64,000 nt of DNA, from positions 1,218,001-1,282,000 of the forward strand of contig NZ_RQHK01000002.1 in assembly GCF_004770475.1 (NCBI RefSeq), read 5' to 3'. A program made the translations under genes and the position numbers. Position 1 is the stretch's first letter, and every line of letters starts with the position of its first letter. Shown here piece after piece: positions 17,612 through 26,209 of the stretch. Below the pieces are notes generated by a model. The model saw only the letters and a list, made by a program, of their open reading frames with translations, made no database searches and was not told the origin of the DNA. This stretch comes from Leptospira mtsangambouensis. GTDB taxonomy: Bacteria; Spirochaetota; Leptospiria; Leptospirales; Leptospiraceae.

Positions 17612-18255
17612 AACTTTATAAACTGGCTGAGTATACTTAGTCCAACGGAACCACTTTTTTCTGGATGAAATTGGCATCCAAAAACATTTCCTCTACCTAT
17701 AACAGCTGATATCCGATTCCCACCATAAAAAGTATCTGCAAGTCGATCCTCATCGTTGTCCGGTAAAGCCATAAACGAATGAACAAAATATACAGAATCT
17801 CCATCGTTTAGTTTATCTAAAATGGGTACTTTCCATTCATTAGTCGCATTAGATGGATGTAATTCACTCCAACCAATATGTGGAATTTTTTGTGCCTGAC
17901 CTTGAATCGTAGATGAAGGGATAGGAACCACTCGGCCAGGGATTAATCCCAACCCCTTAGTAATTCCAAACTCTTCACTTTCATCTAATAACATCTGCAT
18001 TCCCAAACAGATTGCTAATAAAGGATTTCCTTTTTTAACTACTTCATGAATCACTTCCACCAAATTTCTTTGGTTGAGGGCATCCATTGCATTGGCAAAA
18101 GCACCAACACCTGGTAAAATAACGTGTGAAGCTTTTAAAATTTGATTTGGATCTGCTGATATTTCTACTTTTGCTCCACAATATTCAAAACCTCTTTGAA
18201 CACTGAGTAAATTTCCTACACCGTAATCAATAATCAAAACATCAGACTGCGACAA
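17608..18255 (-). CDS. hisH: HisH-like glutamine amidotransferase subunit of a sugar amidotransferase
   Basis: 215 aa class I glutaminase of HisH type. The oxyanion region is LPGVGAF (48-54), the nucleophile is C83 in AICLGMQML, and the His/Glu pair is in CQFHPEKSG, so the triad is complete. HisH normally releases ammonia from glutamine for HisF in histidine synthesis. Here it overlaps hisF by 14 bp and the pair sits next to a WbpG-type enzyme, as in P. aeruginosa O-antigen loci where HisH2/HisF2 feed ammonia to WbpG. A role in making an acetamidino group is therefore more likely than histidine synthesis. Confidence 0.85.
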   Translation of the reverse strand: MSQSDVLIIDYGVGNLLSVQRGFEYCGAKVEISADPNQILKASHVILPGVGAFANAMDALNQRNLVEVIHEVVKKGNPLLAICLGMQMLLDESEEFGITKGLGLIPGRVVPIPSSTIQGQAQKIPHIGWSELHPSNATNEWKVPILDKLNDGDSVYFVHSFMALPDNDEDRLADTFYGGNRISAVIGRGNVFGCQFHPEKSGSVGLSILSQFIKL

Positions 18256-19012
18256 ATTTTCTTACCTCAATTCCAGCTTTAACTGCAGTCTCTCTCAACT
18301 CGCCGATTGATGAGCGGCCATAATGTAAAATATCAGCCATTGCCACGGCATCTGCTTCTCCATCTCGAATCACATCAACAAGATGCTCTGGGACTCCCAT
18401 TCCACCACTCGCAATCACGGGAACGGATACTTGTTTTGTAACTGCCTTAACCAAAGCAATGTCATATCCCTTTCTTGTTCCTTCCCTATCAATCGAAGTT
18501 AAAAGAATTTCTCCAGCACCAAGATCGACTGCCTTTTTTACCCAGTCGACAACATCCAATCCTGTTTTCTCTCTTCCGTTATCAGTAAAAACTTCCCATT
18601 TATTAACATCGATTTGTTTTGCTTGGACAGATAGAACCATACATTGACTTCCAAATTTTCTAGAAATATCAGAGATCAAGTTAGGATTCGCTACAGCTGC
18701 AGTATTAATTGCCACCTTATCCGCACCACTTCGAAGTAAACGCGTCGCATCTTCAACTGATCGAATTCCACCTCCAACAGTTAGAGGTACAAAAATATCT
18801 TTGGCCGAGTCTTCGACAATTTCGCTCAAATTATTGCGCCCATATAAACTTGCGACGCAATCAATATAAATTAATTCATCGGCCCCTTGATGATAGTATT
18901 TATGTGCATACTCCGCAGGTGACCCGATGACTCTTAACCCTTCCAAATGCACACCTTTAATCAAGTTTGTGCCTTTGATATCTAACCTTGCAATAAGGCG
19001 AATTTTTCTCAT
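18242..19012 (-). CDS. hisF: HisF-like ammonia-channel subunit with altered cyclase site
   Basis: 256 aa beta/alpha barrel aligned without gaps to HisF at its N-terminus. D11 and K19 are kept, as are the phosphate loops GGGIRSVEDAT and ASGGM and the gate lysine K99 in GADKVAINT. The second catalytic acid, Asp130 in bona fide HisF (VAID), is Gln130 here (LSVQAK). Loop 1 is also changed (D14 to G). A barrel that keeps the channel but lost a cyclase residue fits a partner that only passes ammonia to the WbpG-type enzyme. It lies 12 bp downstream of that gene and overlaps hisH by 14 bp. Confidence 0.85.
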   Translation of the reverse strand: MRKIRLIARLDIKGTNLIKGVHLEGLRVIGSPAEYAHKYYHQGADELIYIDCVASLYGRNNLSEIVEDSAKDIFVPLTVGGGIRSVEDATRLLRSGADKVAINTAAVANPNLISDISRKFGSQCMVLSVQAKQIDVNKWEVFTDNGREKTGLDVVDWVKKAVDLGAGEILLTSIDREGTRKGYDIALVKAVTKQVSVPVIASGGMGVPEHLVDVIRDGEADAVAMADILHYGRSSIGELRETAVKAGIEVRKFVAV

Positions 19013-19024
19013 AAAACTTAAATT

Positions 19025-20182
19025 TTAAGATTCCCAGACCTTATATTTCAATTCCCACTCATCACCTTTTTTTTGCCACAAATGGTCAGAACGCCAGCTA
19101 TCAATAACAGCCGTAAATTCTTCATCAGTAATAGAACAATATTCTAAAAATTCTTGGTAATGTTTTCTTGGGAATTCACCATCATAACGTTTAACTAAAG
19201 CAGCACCTTCTTCTCTAGTTATTTTATGGTCTCGAATTTCATGTGCTGAATCAGATGTTGTTCGCCCTATTCCAAATTTAATATAGGCTAAATAATAATG
19301 ATACCCATCGATTCGATCGTCTAAACTCGCATATTTAGAATAAGTTCCTTCCGAACGTTCCGAGTTAGGTGTAAAACCAGTGTTTTCCTGACAGTAGTAA
19401 AAATTTTCCTGTGGATCCCAAAATTTATAATAACCTAGGAAATGAATTTCTGTTTTATTTTTTAGAATATCCTCATACTTAGGAGCCATAAACGGTTTCA
19501 AATCATTTGCACTGACTCCGTGCTCTGTCCAAAATTCAGGTGGTAATCCAGAGAAATAATGTTTATCGTGATCTTGAATGTCTCGATTGGGTCGAAAAGC
19601 ATTCTTCATATCGCCGCCATATTCAACTTCACCATTTTCTCCATACATAATTAACGAAACATTGTATTTAATCGCCATATGCATCGGAAAATTAGTTTGT
19701 CCGTAAATAAAAGGTTGGAATGGATCACCCAAAAATTTAAAGGAAAGGTGTGTTAGTTGTCGCGTAACTTTACCGTTTGGTGTGCCTAAAATATTATCAA
19801 ATCCTGATGCAATGAATGCATCTAAATTTTTCCTTCCAATTTCCGTAGCTTTCAAAGGTGCCCAAGTGACAGTGAGAGGATTCATCCCATATTTGTATTT
19901 TAACTGATGAGCAACGAAACCACCGTCCTTCCCACCACTACATGGAACGATCACATCATATTCACCATTGTTTTTTCGAAACCGATTGCAAAGTTCAACC
20001 AACTCTTGTTCTCTTTGTTTCCAATCGATTTGTGTTCTTTTATATTCTGCAAAGTTACATGCAGAACAAACACCATGTTCATCAAAAGTGATTCGTGGTC
20101 TTTGATTCGATACAGTACATTTCTTACAAAACTTAACCTCTGCAGGAAGATTGTATAATTTAATTAAATCTCTTTTTTCCAT
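19025..20182 (-). CDS. wbpG: N-acetyl sugar amidotransferase (WbpG/PseA family)
   Basis: 385 aa PP-loop ATP pyrophosphatase. Two CxxC pairs (C19/C22 and C39/C42) form a zinc-binding N-terminus, and the PP-loop SGGKD is at 82-86 followed by GGFVAHQLK. The family uses ATP to activate an N-acetyl group and ammonia from HisH/HisF to turn an acetamido into an acetamidino group, as WbpG, PseA and LegA-type enzymes do. With the legionaminic genes around it, an acetamidino derivative of legionaminic acid or its precursor is the predicted product. Gaps of 7 and 12 bp to the neighbours support co-transcription. Confidence 0.88.
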   Translation of the reverse strand: MEKRDLIKLYNLPAEVKFCKKCTVSNQRPRITFDEHGVCSACNFAEYKRTQIDWKQREQELVELCNRFRKNNGEYDVIVPCSGGKDGGFVAHQLKYKYGMNPLTVTWAPLKATEIGRKNLDAFIASGFDNILGTPNGKVTRQLTHLSFKFLGDPFQPFIYGQTNFPMHMAIKYNVSLIMYGENGEVEYGGDMKNAFRPNRDIQDHDKHYFSGLPPEFWTEHGVSANDLKPFMAPKYEDILKNKTEIHFLGYYKFWDPQENFYYCQENTGFTPNSERSEGTYSKYASLDDRIDGYHYYLAYIKFGIGRTTSDSAHEIRDHKITREEGAALVKRYDGEFPRKHYQEFLEYCSITDEEFTAVIDSWRSDHLWQKKGDEWELKYKVWES

Positions 20183-20189
20183 ATTGATT

Positions 20190-21236
20190 CTAAATATTCC
20201 CCTCTTGTAAATTCACTCTTTGTAAGTCATCCGGCCGACCAACATCAATCCATGGCTCATGCATTGGATAAACAATTGTTTTTAAATCATCTTCAGATAC
20301 TCTTGAAAATAAAGTCGGCATATCGCACTGAGTCTTCGGTTTTAAATAACTTAAAACTTCTGGATTCAATGTGTATATGCCTGCATTAACATGACTTCTA
20401 TAAATTGGTTTTTCTTCAAAACCTATAATTTCGACTCCCTTGGTTCTAACGACTCCAAAGGGATGTTGCCACTCATGCAAACGAACTGCCATCGTTGCAG
20501 TGGCACCATGTCTTACATGAAAATCTAAAAATTCCCCATAGCGAATATCAGTCAAAACATCACCATTCGTTACGATAAAAGGACTGGTTGGAACCTCTTG
20601 AATTAGACTCAGAGCCCCAGCAGTGCCAAGTGCTTCTTCCTCACGAATGTATTCAATTTTAACACCCAACTTAGTCCCATCGCCAAAATAATCTTCAATC
20701 ATATAACCAAGATAATGAACGGCGATTAAAAATCGATGGAAACCTTCTGCTTTTGCTCGCTCGATGATATGCTCTAACATTGGTTTGCCCGCTACATTCA
20801 AAAGCGGTTTCGGGCAATTTTCTGTATGAGGCATGAGTCGTTTTCCCCTACCACCAGCCATAATGAGGAAAATATTATCTCTTAATGAAGGGGCTAAAAT
20901 TTCATCTAATAAGTAAAGACCGACAACTTCTCTTTTCTCATCCACTATTGGTAATTGATGGATACGATTGGTTTGCATAAGTTGTAAAACCATATCTCTG
21001 CTCATTTGCGGAGTAACAACAAGCGAATTGCGAAAAATAATGGAATCAACAGAACTAGTTAAATTCAAACCACGCAAAAGACCTCTTCGAATATCTCCAT
21101 CAGTTATGGTTCCCAAAAACGTTCCATCAGAAGAAACAATGAGTGCTATTTGCAACCCACTATCATCCAAGTTTTTAATCACATCTTGAACTGTAGAATT
21201 TAAAGATAGAATCGTAGTTTGCCAGTGATTTGTCAT
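20190..21236 (-). CDS. ptmE: CBS-domain pair fused to nucleotidyltransferase, PtmE-like
   Basis: 348 aa. Residues 1-115 hold two CBS motifs (LGTITDGDIRRGLL at 41-54; HQLPIVDEKREVVGLYLLDE at 93-112). Residues 121-348 are an NTP-transferase: FLIMAGGRGKRLMPHTENCP, KPLLNVAGKPML and VTNGDVLTD. PtmE of Campylobacter has this same CBS plus transferase layout and makes GDP-glucosamine for the legionaminic route, so the family match and the position among leg genes agree. The C-terminal DVGRPDDLQRVN is the usual family end. It overlaps legG by 4 bp. Confidence 0.87.
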   Translation of the reverse strand: MTNHWQTTILSLNSTVQDVIKNLDDSGLQIALIVSSDGTFLGTITDGDIRRGLLRGLNLTSSVDSIIFRNSLVVTPQMSRDMVLQLMQTNRIHQLPIVDEKREVVGLYLLDEILAPSLRDNIFLIMAGGRGKRLMPHTENCPKPLLNVAGKPMLEHIIERAKAEGFHRFLIAVHYLGYMIEDYFGDGTKLGVKIEYIREEEALGTAGALSLIQEVPTSPFIVTNGDVLTDIRYGEFLDFHVRHGATATMAVRLHEWQHPFGVVRTKGVEIIGFEEKPIYRSHVNAGIYTLNPEVLSYLKPKTQCDMPTLFSRVSEDDLKTIVYPMHEPWIDVGRPDDLQRVNLQEGNI

Positions 21237-22405
21237 ATGGTTTCTATTAAAGGAAGGTCAAAGAATTTTTTTTCTAACAATGAATCGAATTTTATTTCTT
21301 CAAGTATCTTGATCATTTTTTCTGTAGATTGGCCATCTCCGTAAGGACTTACAACGGATTGTAACCTATTTTGAAAATCATTCGAATATAACTCCCGAAT
21401 TCCATCTAATATCGAATTTCTGGAAGTTGAAACATCTATGATACTTTCCGCCTTTAGTCGCCCACTTTGTCTATTACCAATATTGATAGTTCCTTTTTTA
21501 AAAGTAGGAACTTCAAGTAATCCACTGGAAGAATTTCCGATCACACCATCAACATACCTTATACACGAAAAGTATCGCACCTGCCCCAAAGAAGAGTAGG
21601 ATTTTGCGTTTTTGTGATTTTTAACAAATGATTCAATCAACAAAATAATTTCTCTTCCGCCATTATCAGAATTTGGATGTGTAAAAATCAAACTAGTATC
21701 CTCTAGCTGATCCAATGCAGCAAGCAATTCGTTAAATTGATTGGCTGGTGTTTCTGCTGAAAGAGTTTCTGGATGAAAAGTCACTAGTAGATTTTTTTTA
21801 CCAAACGAAAACTTTAACTCTTCCTCTAGTTTTTCTTTAGGAATCACAGGTAATCTTAAAATTGAATCTACACCCAGTCCTCCTACGTTAAAAACAAAAT
21901 TAGGATCCTCACCCATCTGAATCACTCGATTCCGATATTCTTTGGCTGCAGTAAAATGAATTTTAGCCATTTTAGTTATGGAGTGTCGTATAGCATCATC
22001 GTAGGCACCATAAGTAAGTTCACCACCATGAATATGGCATATAGGAATATTAAAAATTAGCGCACTAGAGGCAGCGGCAAGAATTTCATAGCGATCACCA
22101 AGCACAATTAAAAGATCAGGCTTTAGTTTTTCGAAAGCATCTGCAAATCCAAGAAATCCAAGTCCAATAGATTTAGTAACTGAGGAGGCAGTATCGGCAC
22201 TTATTAAAATTTCCAGTTTTTGATCTATTTCAAATCCATCTTTTAAAATTTCTTTAAAGGTTAATCCAAACTCTGGGGATAAGTGCATCCCAGTTACAAC
22301 AACTTGTAAAAGAAACTCTGGTCTCGCTTTTATCTCCTTCATTAAGTGAGATAAAAGTCCGTATTCAGCACGGGTTCCAGTGACAACACAGATTTTCTTT
22401 TTCAT
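21233..22405 (-). CDS. legG: Hydrolysing NDP-sugar 2-epimerase (LegG/NeuC)
   Basis: 390 aa GT-B-fold enzyme of the NeuC/LegG group. The N-terminal VTGTRAEYGLLSHL, the central HIHGGELTYGAYDDAIRH and the C-terminal GNSSSGLLEVPTFKKG / NIGNRQSGR segments are all characteristic. It hydrolyses the nucleotide from a 2-acetamido sugar while inverting C2; in the legionaminic route the product is 2,4-diacetamido-2,4,6-trideoxy-D-mannose. GDP-sugar use is inferred from the neighbouring PtmE-type gene. It overlaps both neighbours by 4 bp. Confidence 0.88.
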   Translation of the reverse strand: MKKKICVVTGTRAEYGLLSHLMKEIKARPEFLLQVVVTGMHLSPEFGLTFKEILKDGFEIDQKLEILISADTASSVTKSIGLGFLGFADAFEKLKPDLLIVLGDRYEILAAASSALIFNIPICHIHGGELTYGAYDDAIRHSITKMAKIHFTAAKEYRNRVIQMGEDPNFVFNVGGLGVDSILRLPVIPKEKLEEELKFSFGKKNLLVTFHPETLSAETPANQFNELLAALDQLEDTSLIFTHPNSDNGGREIILLIESFVKNHKNAKSYSSLGQVRYFSCIRYVDGVIGNSSSGLLEVPTFKKGTINIGNRQSGRLKAESIIDVSTSRNSILDGIRELYSNDFQNRLQSVVSPYGDGQSTEKMIKILEEIKFDSLLEKKFFDLPLIETI

Positions 22406-23421
22406 AACTCAATTAAATCGTCTTTTTGAAAGTCACGCTTTGCTTTTCTGCCAATCACCTCTTCCAAACGCATAGGAGAAATTCCATTTCCTGGTCTTTT
22501 GGTTGTTAGATTGAGCTCGGAAAAAACTTCCCCACGTTTGATAGAAGACTTAGCTACGATTGATTTCCTAGCGATAGGAATATTTTTTACTTCACTTTTA
22601 GTAGGTCGTTTAATTCCATCTCCTAACGCCTGCTCAACATTCCGAATTCCCTTCACCATAGCTTTCAACTCTATTGGATCAAGGCTTGCCTTATGGTCTG
22701 GTCCTGGAAGATTTTTATCGATTGTAAAATGTTTTTCAATCACAACTGCACCCAATGCAACAGCTGCCAAGGAGATATCGATACTGGATGTATGATCGGA
22801 ATAACCAACAGAAACTCCGAAAGCAGTTTTTAATGAAAGCATTGCCAATAAATTCACATCTGAAACAGGAGTTGGGTATTCAGTGTTACAATGTAGGACA
22901 GTCAAAAAATCTCTATCTAAACCGCTTCGCTCCAGAGTTTGAATGGCTTCCTCAATTTCACCTAACGTTGCCATTCCAGTCGAAAGAATGACTGGTTTTC
23001 CTAACCTTCCAATCGCCTCTAAATAAGGTAAATTTGTAATTTCCCCTGAAGGAATTTTATAACGATTAAAATTCAACTTAGTTAAAAAATCTAAACTTTC
23101 CAAATCAAAGGCAGTTGATAAAAATTCAATGCCCTTTAGACGGCAATGATCCATTAATTCCCAATGTGCCGAAGAAGGAATTTCAAGTTTTTTTAGCATC
23201 GAATATTGCGATTCGTTTGGATCGGTGGAAGCAGACTGATATTCAGCTTTTTGGGCAGATTCAGTAACAAGAGACTCTGCTGTAAATGTTTGAAATTTAA
23301 CTACATCTACTCCAGAATCAGAGGCGATATCAATCAGTTCGTGCGCAAGTTTTAAATCACCGTTATGGTTTACACCTGCCTCAGCAATAATTAAAGTTTT
23401 ATTTCTGGATTTTTCATTCAT
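22402..23421 (-). CDS. legI: Nonulosonic acid synthase (LegI/NeuB)
   Basis: 339 aa, the standard NeuB length. The TIM barrel (about 8-260) carries AEAGVNHNGD, ILSTGMATLGEIEEA, LHCNTEYPTP, GYSDHTSS and EKHFTIDKNLPGPDHKAS. A SAF domain closes the protein (about 280-339, KRGEVFSELNLTTKRPG). It condenses PEP with the LegG product to give legionaminic acid. It is clearly a different subfamily from the NeuB-TIM fusion at 11104-12996. It overlaps neuD/legH by 4 bp and legG by 4 bp. Confidence 0.9.
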   Translation of the reverse strand: MNEKSRNKTLIIAEAGVNHNGDLKLAHELIDIASDSGVDVVKFQTFTAESLVTESAQKAEYQSASTDPNESQYSMLKKLEIPSSAHWELMDHCRLKGIEFLSTAFDLESLDFLTKLNFNRYKIPSGEITNLPYLEAIGRLGKPVILSTGMATLGEIEEAIQTLERSGLDRDFLTVLHCNTEYPTPVSDVNLLAMLSLKTAFGVSVGYSDHTSSIDISLAAVALGAVVIEKHFTIDKNLPGPDHKASLDPIELKAMVKGIRNVEQALGDGIKRPTKSEVKNIPIARKSIVAKSSIKRGEVFSELNLTTKRPGNGISPMRLEEVIGRKAKRDFQKDDLIEL

Positions 23422-24032
23422 ACAAATACAACTGCATCAGAAATGTTTTTTAAAACTTTTGAGGACATCCCCACAATCACCTGAGATCCAATAGTAAGAT
23501 TCTCTTTAACAACTGTTCCGCTACCAATAAAACTGCAATCGCCAACACTCACTCCGCCGTTTAAAAGGCAACCAGTTGAGACATGTGAATGGTTCCCTAT
23601 TGTAACATCATGTTCCAAAATTGCACCGGTATTGATAATACAATTCTCTCCAATTTTAACATCGCTATTCAATACAACATTATGAAAAACAACAGTTCCC
23701 GCTCCGATCTCTACAGTTCTTGCCACCCGGGCAAATGGGGAAACAACAGAAACCAAATGAAACCCAAGTTCCTTCATTGAAAGGAATATACGTTTCCTAG
23801 GTTCGAAAGTTTTAATCTGTCCAATTGTAATTAATATATTTTTTGTGATTGTTCTGAGTTCATTCAGATCATTATCAGAACCAATGACTTTATATCCGAG
23901 GATGTCTTTACCCTTTTCGGAATCGGAACCGATCAATCCTACAATTTTATAACGATTTTCAGCCTCAATGACTTCGATACAAGACTTTGTATGACCGCCT
24001 GCACCAATTAACAATAATGGCTCTTGACTCAA
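23418..24032 (-). CDS. legH: Sugar O/N-acetyltransferase (LegH/NeuD/PglD family)
   Basis: 204 aa. The N-terminal Rossmann-like half (LLLIGAGGHTKSCIEV) is followed by a left-handed beta helix of hexapeptide repeats from about residue 100 (VEIGAGTVVFHNVVLNSDV, IGENCIINTGAILEHD). This is the PglD/NeuD architecture. LegH acetylates the C4 amino group made by LegC, using acetyl-CoA. The position between legC and legI fits that step, although NeuD-type O-acetyltransferases look the same. The start is ATG, overlapping legC by 4 bp. Confidence 0.85.
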   Translation of the reverse strand: MSQEPLLLIGAGGHTKSCIEVIEAENRYKIVGLIGSDSEKGKDILGYKVIGSDNDLNELRTITKNILITIGQIKTFEPRKRIFLSMKELGFHLVSVVSPFARVARTVEIGAGTVVFHNVVLNSDVKIGENCIINTGAILEHDVTIGNHSHVSTGCLLNGGVSVGDCSFIGSGTVVKENLTIGSQVIVGMSSKVLKNISDAVVFV

Positions 24033-25207
24033 ACTGAATTACCGATTAGAGAAGGACTGCTAGGTATATTAATCAATCTTTGTTCTAACGACGTAGCAAC
24101 TGGCATTTCCATCTTTGGTGAATCTGCAAAAGGAGCCAATGTATGTAACAAACGCCAACAAGGCCTGGTCATAATGCCGTTATCATTTGTAACTTGTAAG
24201 ATAGAATCTCTAGCAAATTTATATTCATCTAACAAACACAATGTTTGTAGCCAATAATTACTTTTACAATGTTCTGGCTCTTCAATAAGCGAAACCTGAG
24301 GCACTAATTTCAGTGAATCTTTATAACTCAAAAACAAAGTTCTTTTTGAATCCAAAAATTTGGGTAATTGTTCCAACTGTGCACAACCTAAAGCTGCATT
24401 GACATTTGGCATCCTATAATTAAAACCAATCTCATTATGAATGTATTCCCATCGGTGCGGTAATTTTGCAGTAGTAGTAATATGTTTAGCGTGTTTTGCT
24501 AGTGTTTCATCCTGAGTTAAAATTGCCCCGCCACCACCAGTGGTAATGGTTTTATTACCGTTAAAACTAAGAACACCAAACTGTCCGAAAGTTCCGGTGT
24601 GTTTTCCGAAATAATAACTACCCAAAGATTCTGCAGCATCTTCCACTAACGCCAACCGGTAATCTTTGGCTAATTTTAAAAGTTCATCAAGTAAAACAGG
24701 ATGACCAAATGTATGCATTGGGACAATGGCTCGAATCACCCTTCCCGTAGAACGATTAACCAATTGACCATTTCGCTTTTCTGAAATTATTTTTAAATAT
24801 TCACGAATCGCTAGCGGATCAATACCCAGATGGCTTGGCTCACTTTCTACAAAATGTGGTATAGCCCCGCAATAAGTTACTGCATTTGCCGTGGCAACAA
24901 ATGACAAGGTTGGGATTAAAACTTCATCCCCAGGTTGTACGCCAGAAAGTTTTAAGGCAATGTGAAGTGCAGCTGTTCCGTTAACTACAGCAACTGCATA
25001 TTTTGAATCTGTATAAGCTGCCAATTCAGACTCAAAACGATCAACAAACTTTCCTACAGAAGACACAAAACCTGTGTCCAAACATTCCTTCAGGTAATTC
25101 CACTCATTTCCCGAAAACTTCGGTTCATGCAAAATTACAGGAGAATCTCCGGTAACAGTTTTGATTGCATCTGAAACAGAATTAGCTATTTCAACATCAC
25201 TTAACAT
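24029..25207 (-). CDS. legC: LegC-family PLP-dependent sugar aminotransferase
   Basis: 392 aa DegT/DnrJ/EryC1 aminotransferase. VVNGTAALHIALKL (75-88) binds the cofactor phosphate, D190 in LVEDAAES contacts the pyridine nitrogen, and K219 in SFNGNKTITTGGGG is the Schiff-base lysine. The N-terminal FSGNEWNYLKECLDTGFVSSVG motif class is typical of the LegC/PseC-like group. It transfers an amino group to the 4-keto sugar made by LegB. It lies 3 bp after legB and overlaps legH by 4 bp. Confidence 0.9.
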   Translation of the reverse strand: MLSDVEIANSVSDAIKTVTGDSPVILHEPKFSGNEWNYLKECLDTGFVSSVGKFVDRFESELAAYTDSKYAVAVVNGTAALHIALKLSGVQPGDEVLIPTLSFVATANAVTYCGAIPHFVESEPSHLGIDPLAIREYLKIISEKRNGQLVNRSTGRVIRAIVPMHTFGHPVLLDELLKLAKDYRLALVEDAAESLGSYYFGKHTGTFGQFGVLSFNGNKTITTGGGGAILTQDETLAKHAKHITTTAKLPHRWEYIHNEIGFNYRMPNVNAALGCAQLEQLPKFLDSKRTLFLSYKDSLKLVPQVSLIEEPEHCKSNYWLQTLCLLDEYKFARDSILQVTNDNGIMTRPCWRLLHTLAPFADSPKMEMPVATSLEQRLINIPSSPSLIGNSV

Positions 25208-25210
25208 AAG

Positions 25211-26209
25211 CTATATGTTATATATTCCAGCTTTGTAGGAGTTTAAATTTTTCTCTTCCAAAAACCAATGAATTGTTTCTAACAAACCTTTTTTCAAACC
25301 ATCAATTCCCGCATATTCCGGTTTCCAATTAAGTAGTTCTTTTGCTTTTTCGTTCGATGCCCACAACCTTTCCACTTCACTTTTCTCTGGTCTAAGGCGT
25401 TGGTCCTCTGATTCAATTTCAACTTCTGCCTTCATTAATTCAGCAATTGATTTTACTGTATCACCAACGGAGATTTCGTAATTACTACCCAAATTAATCA
25501 CCTGCCCAATACCTTTATCAGATTTCAGTGCAGCTAAAAATCCAGCGACAGTATCCTTTACAAAATTAAAATCACGAGTAGGATGAACTGCTCCTAATTT
25601 GATTTTACGATTTCCTTTTGCGATTTGTGTTATAATTGTAGGAATCACTGCACGTGCCGATTGCCTAGGTCCATAAGTATTAAATGGACGAATGATGGAA
25701 ACAGGTGTATCAAATGAATTATAAAATGACATGGCAATTTGATCTGCTCCAATTTTACTTGCTGAGTAAGGAGACTGACCTTGTAATGGATGGTCTTCCG
25801 TAATGGGAACAAAACGTGCAGTTCCGTAAACTTCCGAAGTGGAAGTATGGATTACTTTCTTAATTCCTAAATCTTTCGCTCCCTGTACAATATTCAAAGT
25901 ACCCTTGATATTTGTGTCTACATAAGTATCTGGGGAATGATATGAGTATGGAATTGCAATGAGGGCTGCCAAATGCAAAACAGCATCGCAGTCTTTCATG
26001 GCGGTTCTCACTCCATTTGGATCACGAACGTCTCCAGAAAAAACTTCAAATTTTCCTTTTACATCGCTGGCACATGAATCCAACCAACCCCATGAATTAA
26101 AAGAATTGTACAATACAAAAGCTTTTGTTTCATAACCGGCACGTACAAGCGCTTCGGTCAAATGTGAACCAATGAAACCATCAGCTCCAGTGATAAGAAT
26201 TTTTTTCAT
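25211..26209 (-). CDS. legB: NDP-N-acetylglucosamine 4,6-dehydratase (LegB)
   Basis: 332 aa extended SDR. The NAD loop is TGADGFIGSHL, the catalytic strand is HTSTSEVYGTARF, and the Y-x3-K pair is in PYSASKIGAD. RPFNTYGPRQSARAVIPT is typical of sugar 4,6-dehydratases. LegB dehydrates GDP-GlcNAc to the 4-keto-6-deoxy sugar, the first committed step toward legionaminic acid; the GDP preference is inferred from PtmE. It overlaps wzt by 4 bp, so export and sugar synthesis are translated together. Confidence 0.88.
   Translation of the reverse strand: MKKILITGADGFIGSHLTEALVRAGYETKAFVLYNSFNSWGWLDSCASDVKGKFEVFSGDVRDPNGVRTAMKDCDAVLHLAALIAIPYSYHSPDTYVDTNIKGTLNIVQGAKDLGIKKVIHTSTSEVYGTARFVPITEDHPLQGQSPYSASKIGADQIAMSFYNSFDTPVSIIRPFNTYGPRQSARAVIPTIITQIAKGNRKIKLGAVHPTRDFNFVKDTVAGFLAALKSDKGIGQVINLGSNYEISVGDTVKSIAELMKAEVEIESEDQRLRPEKSEVERLWASNEKAKELLNWKPEYAGIDGLKKGLLETIHWFLEEKNLNSYKAGIYNI

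Noticed and set aside
17608..19012. HisH and HisF read as part of a histidine operon
   Set aside because: No other his gene is near, HisF lacks Asp130, and the pair flanks a WbpG-type sugar amidotransferase inside an O-antigen operon.
21233..26209. NeuB/NeuC/NeuD set read as an N-acetylneuraminic acid (sialic acid) pathway
   Set aside because: LegB-type dehydratase, LegC-type aminotransferase and the CBS-PtmE transferase indicate the legionaminic route.
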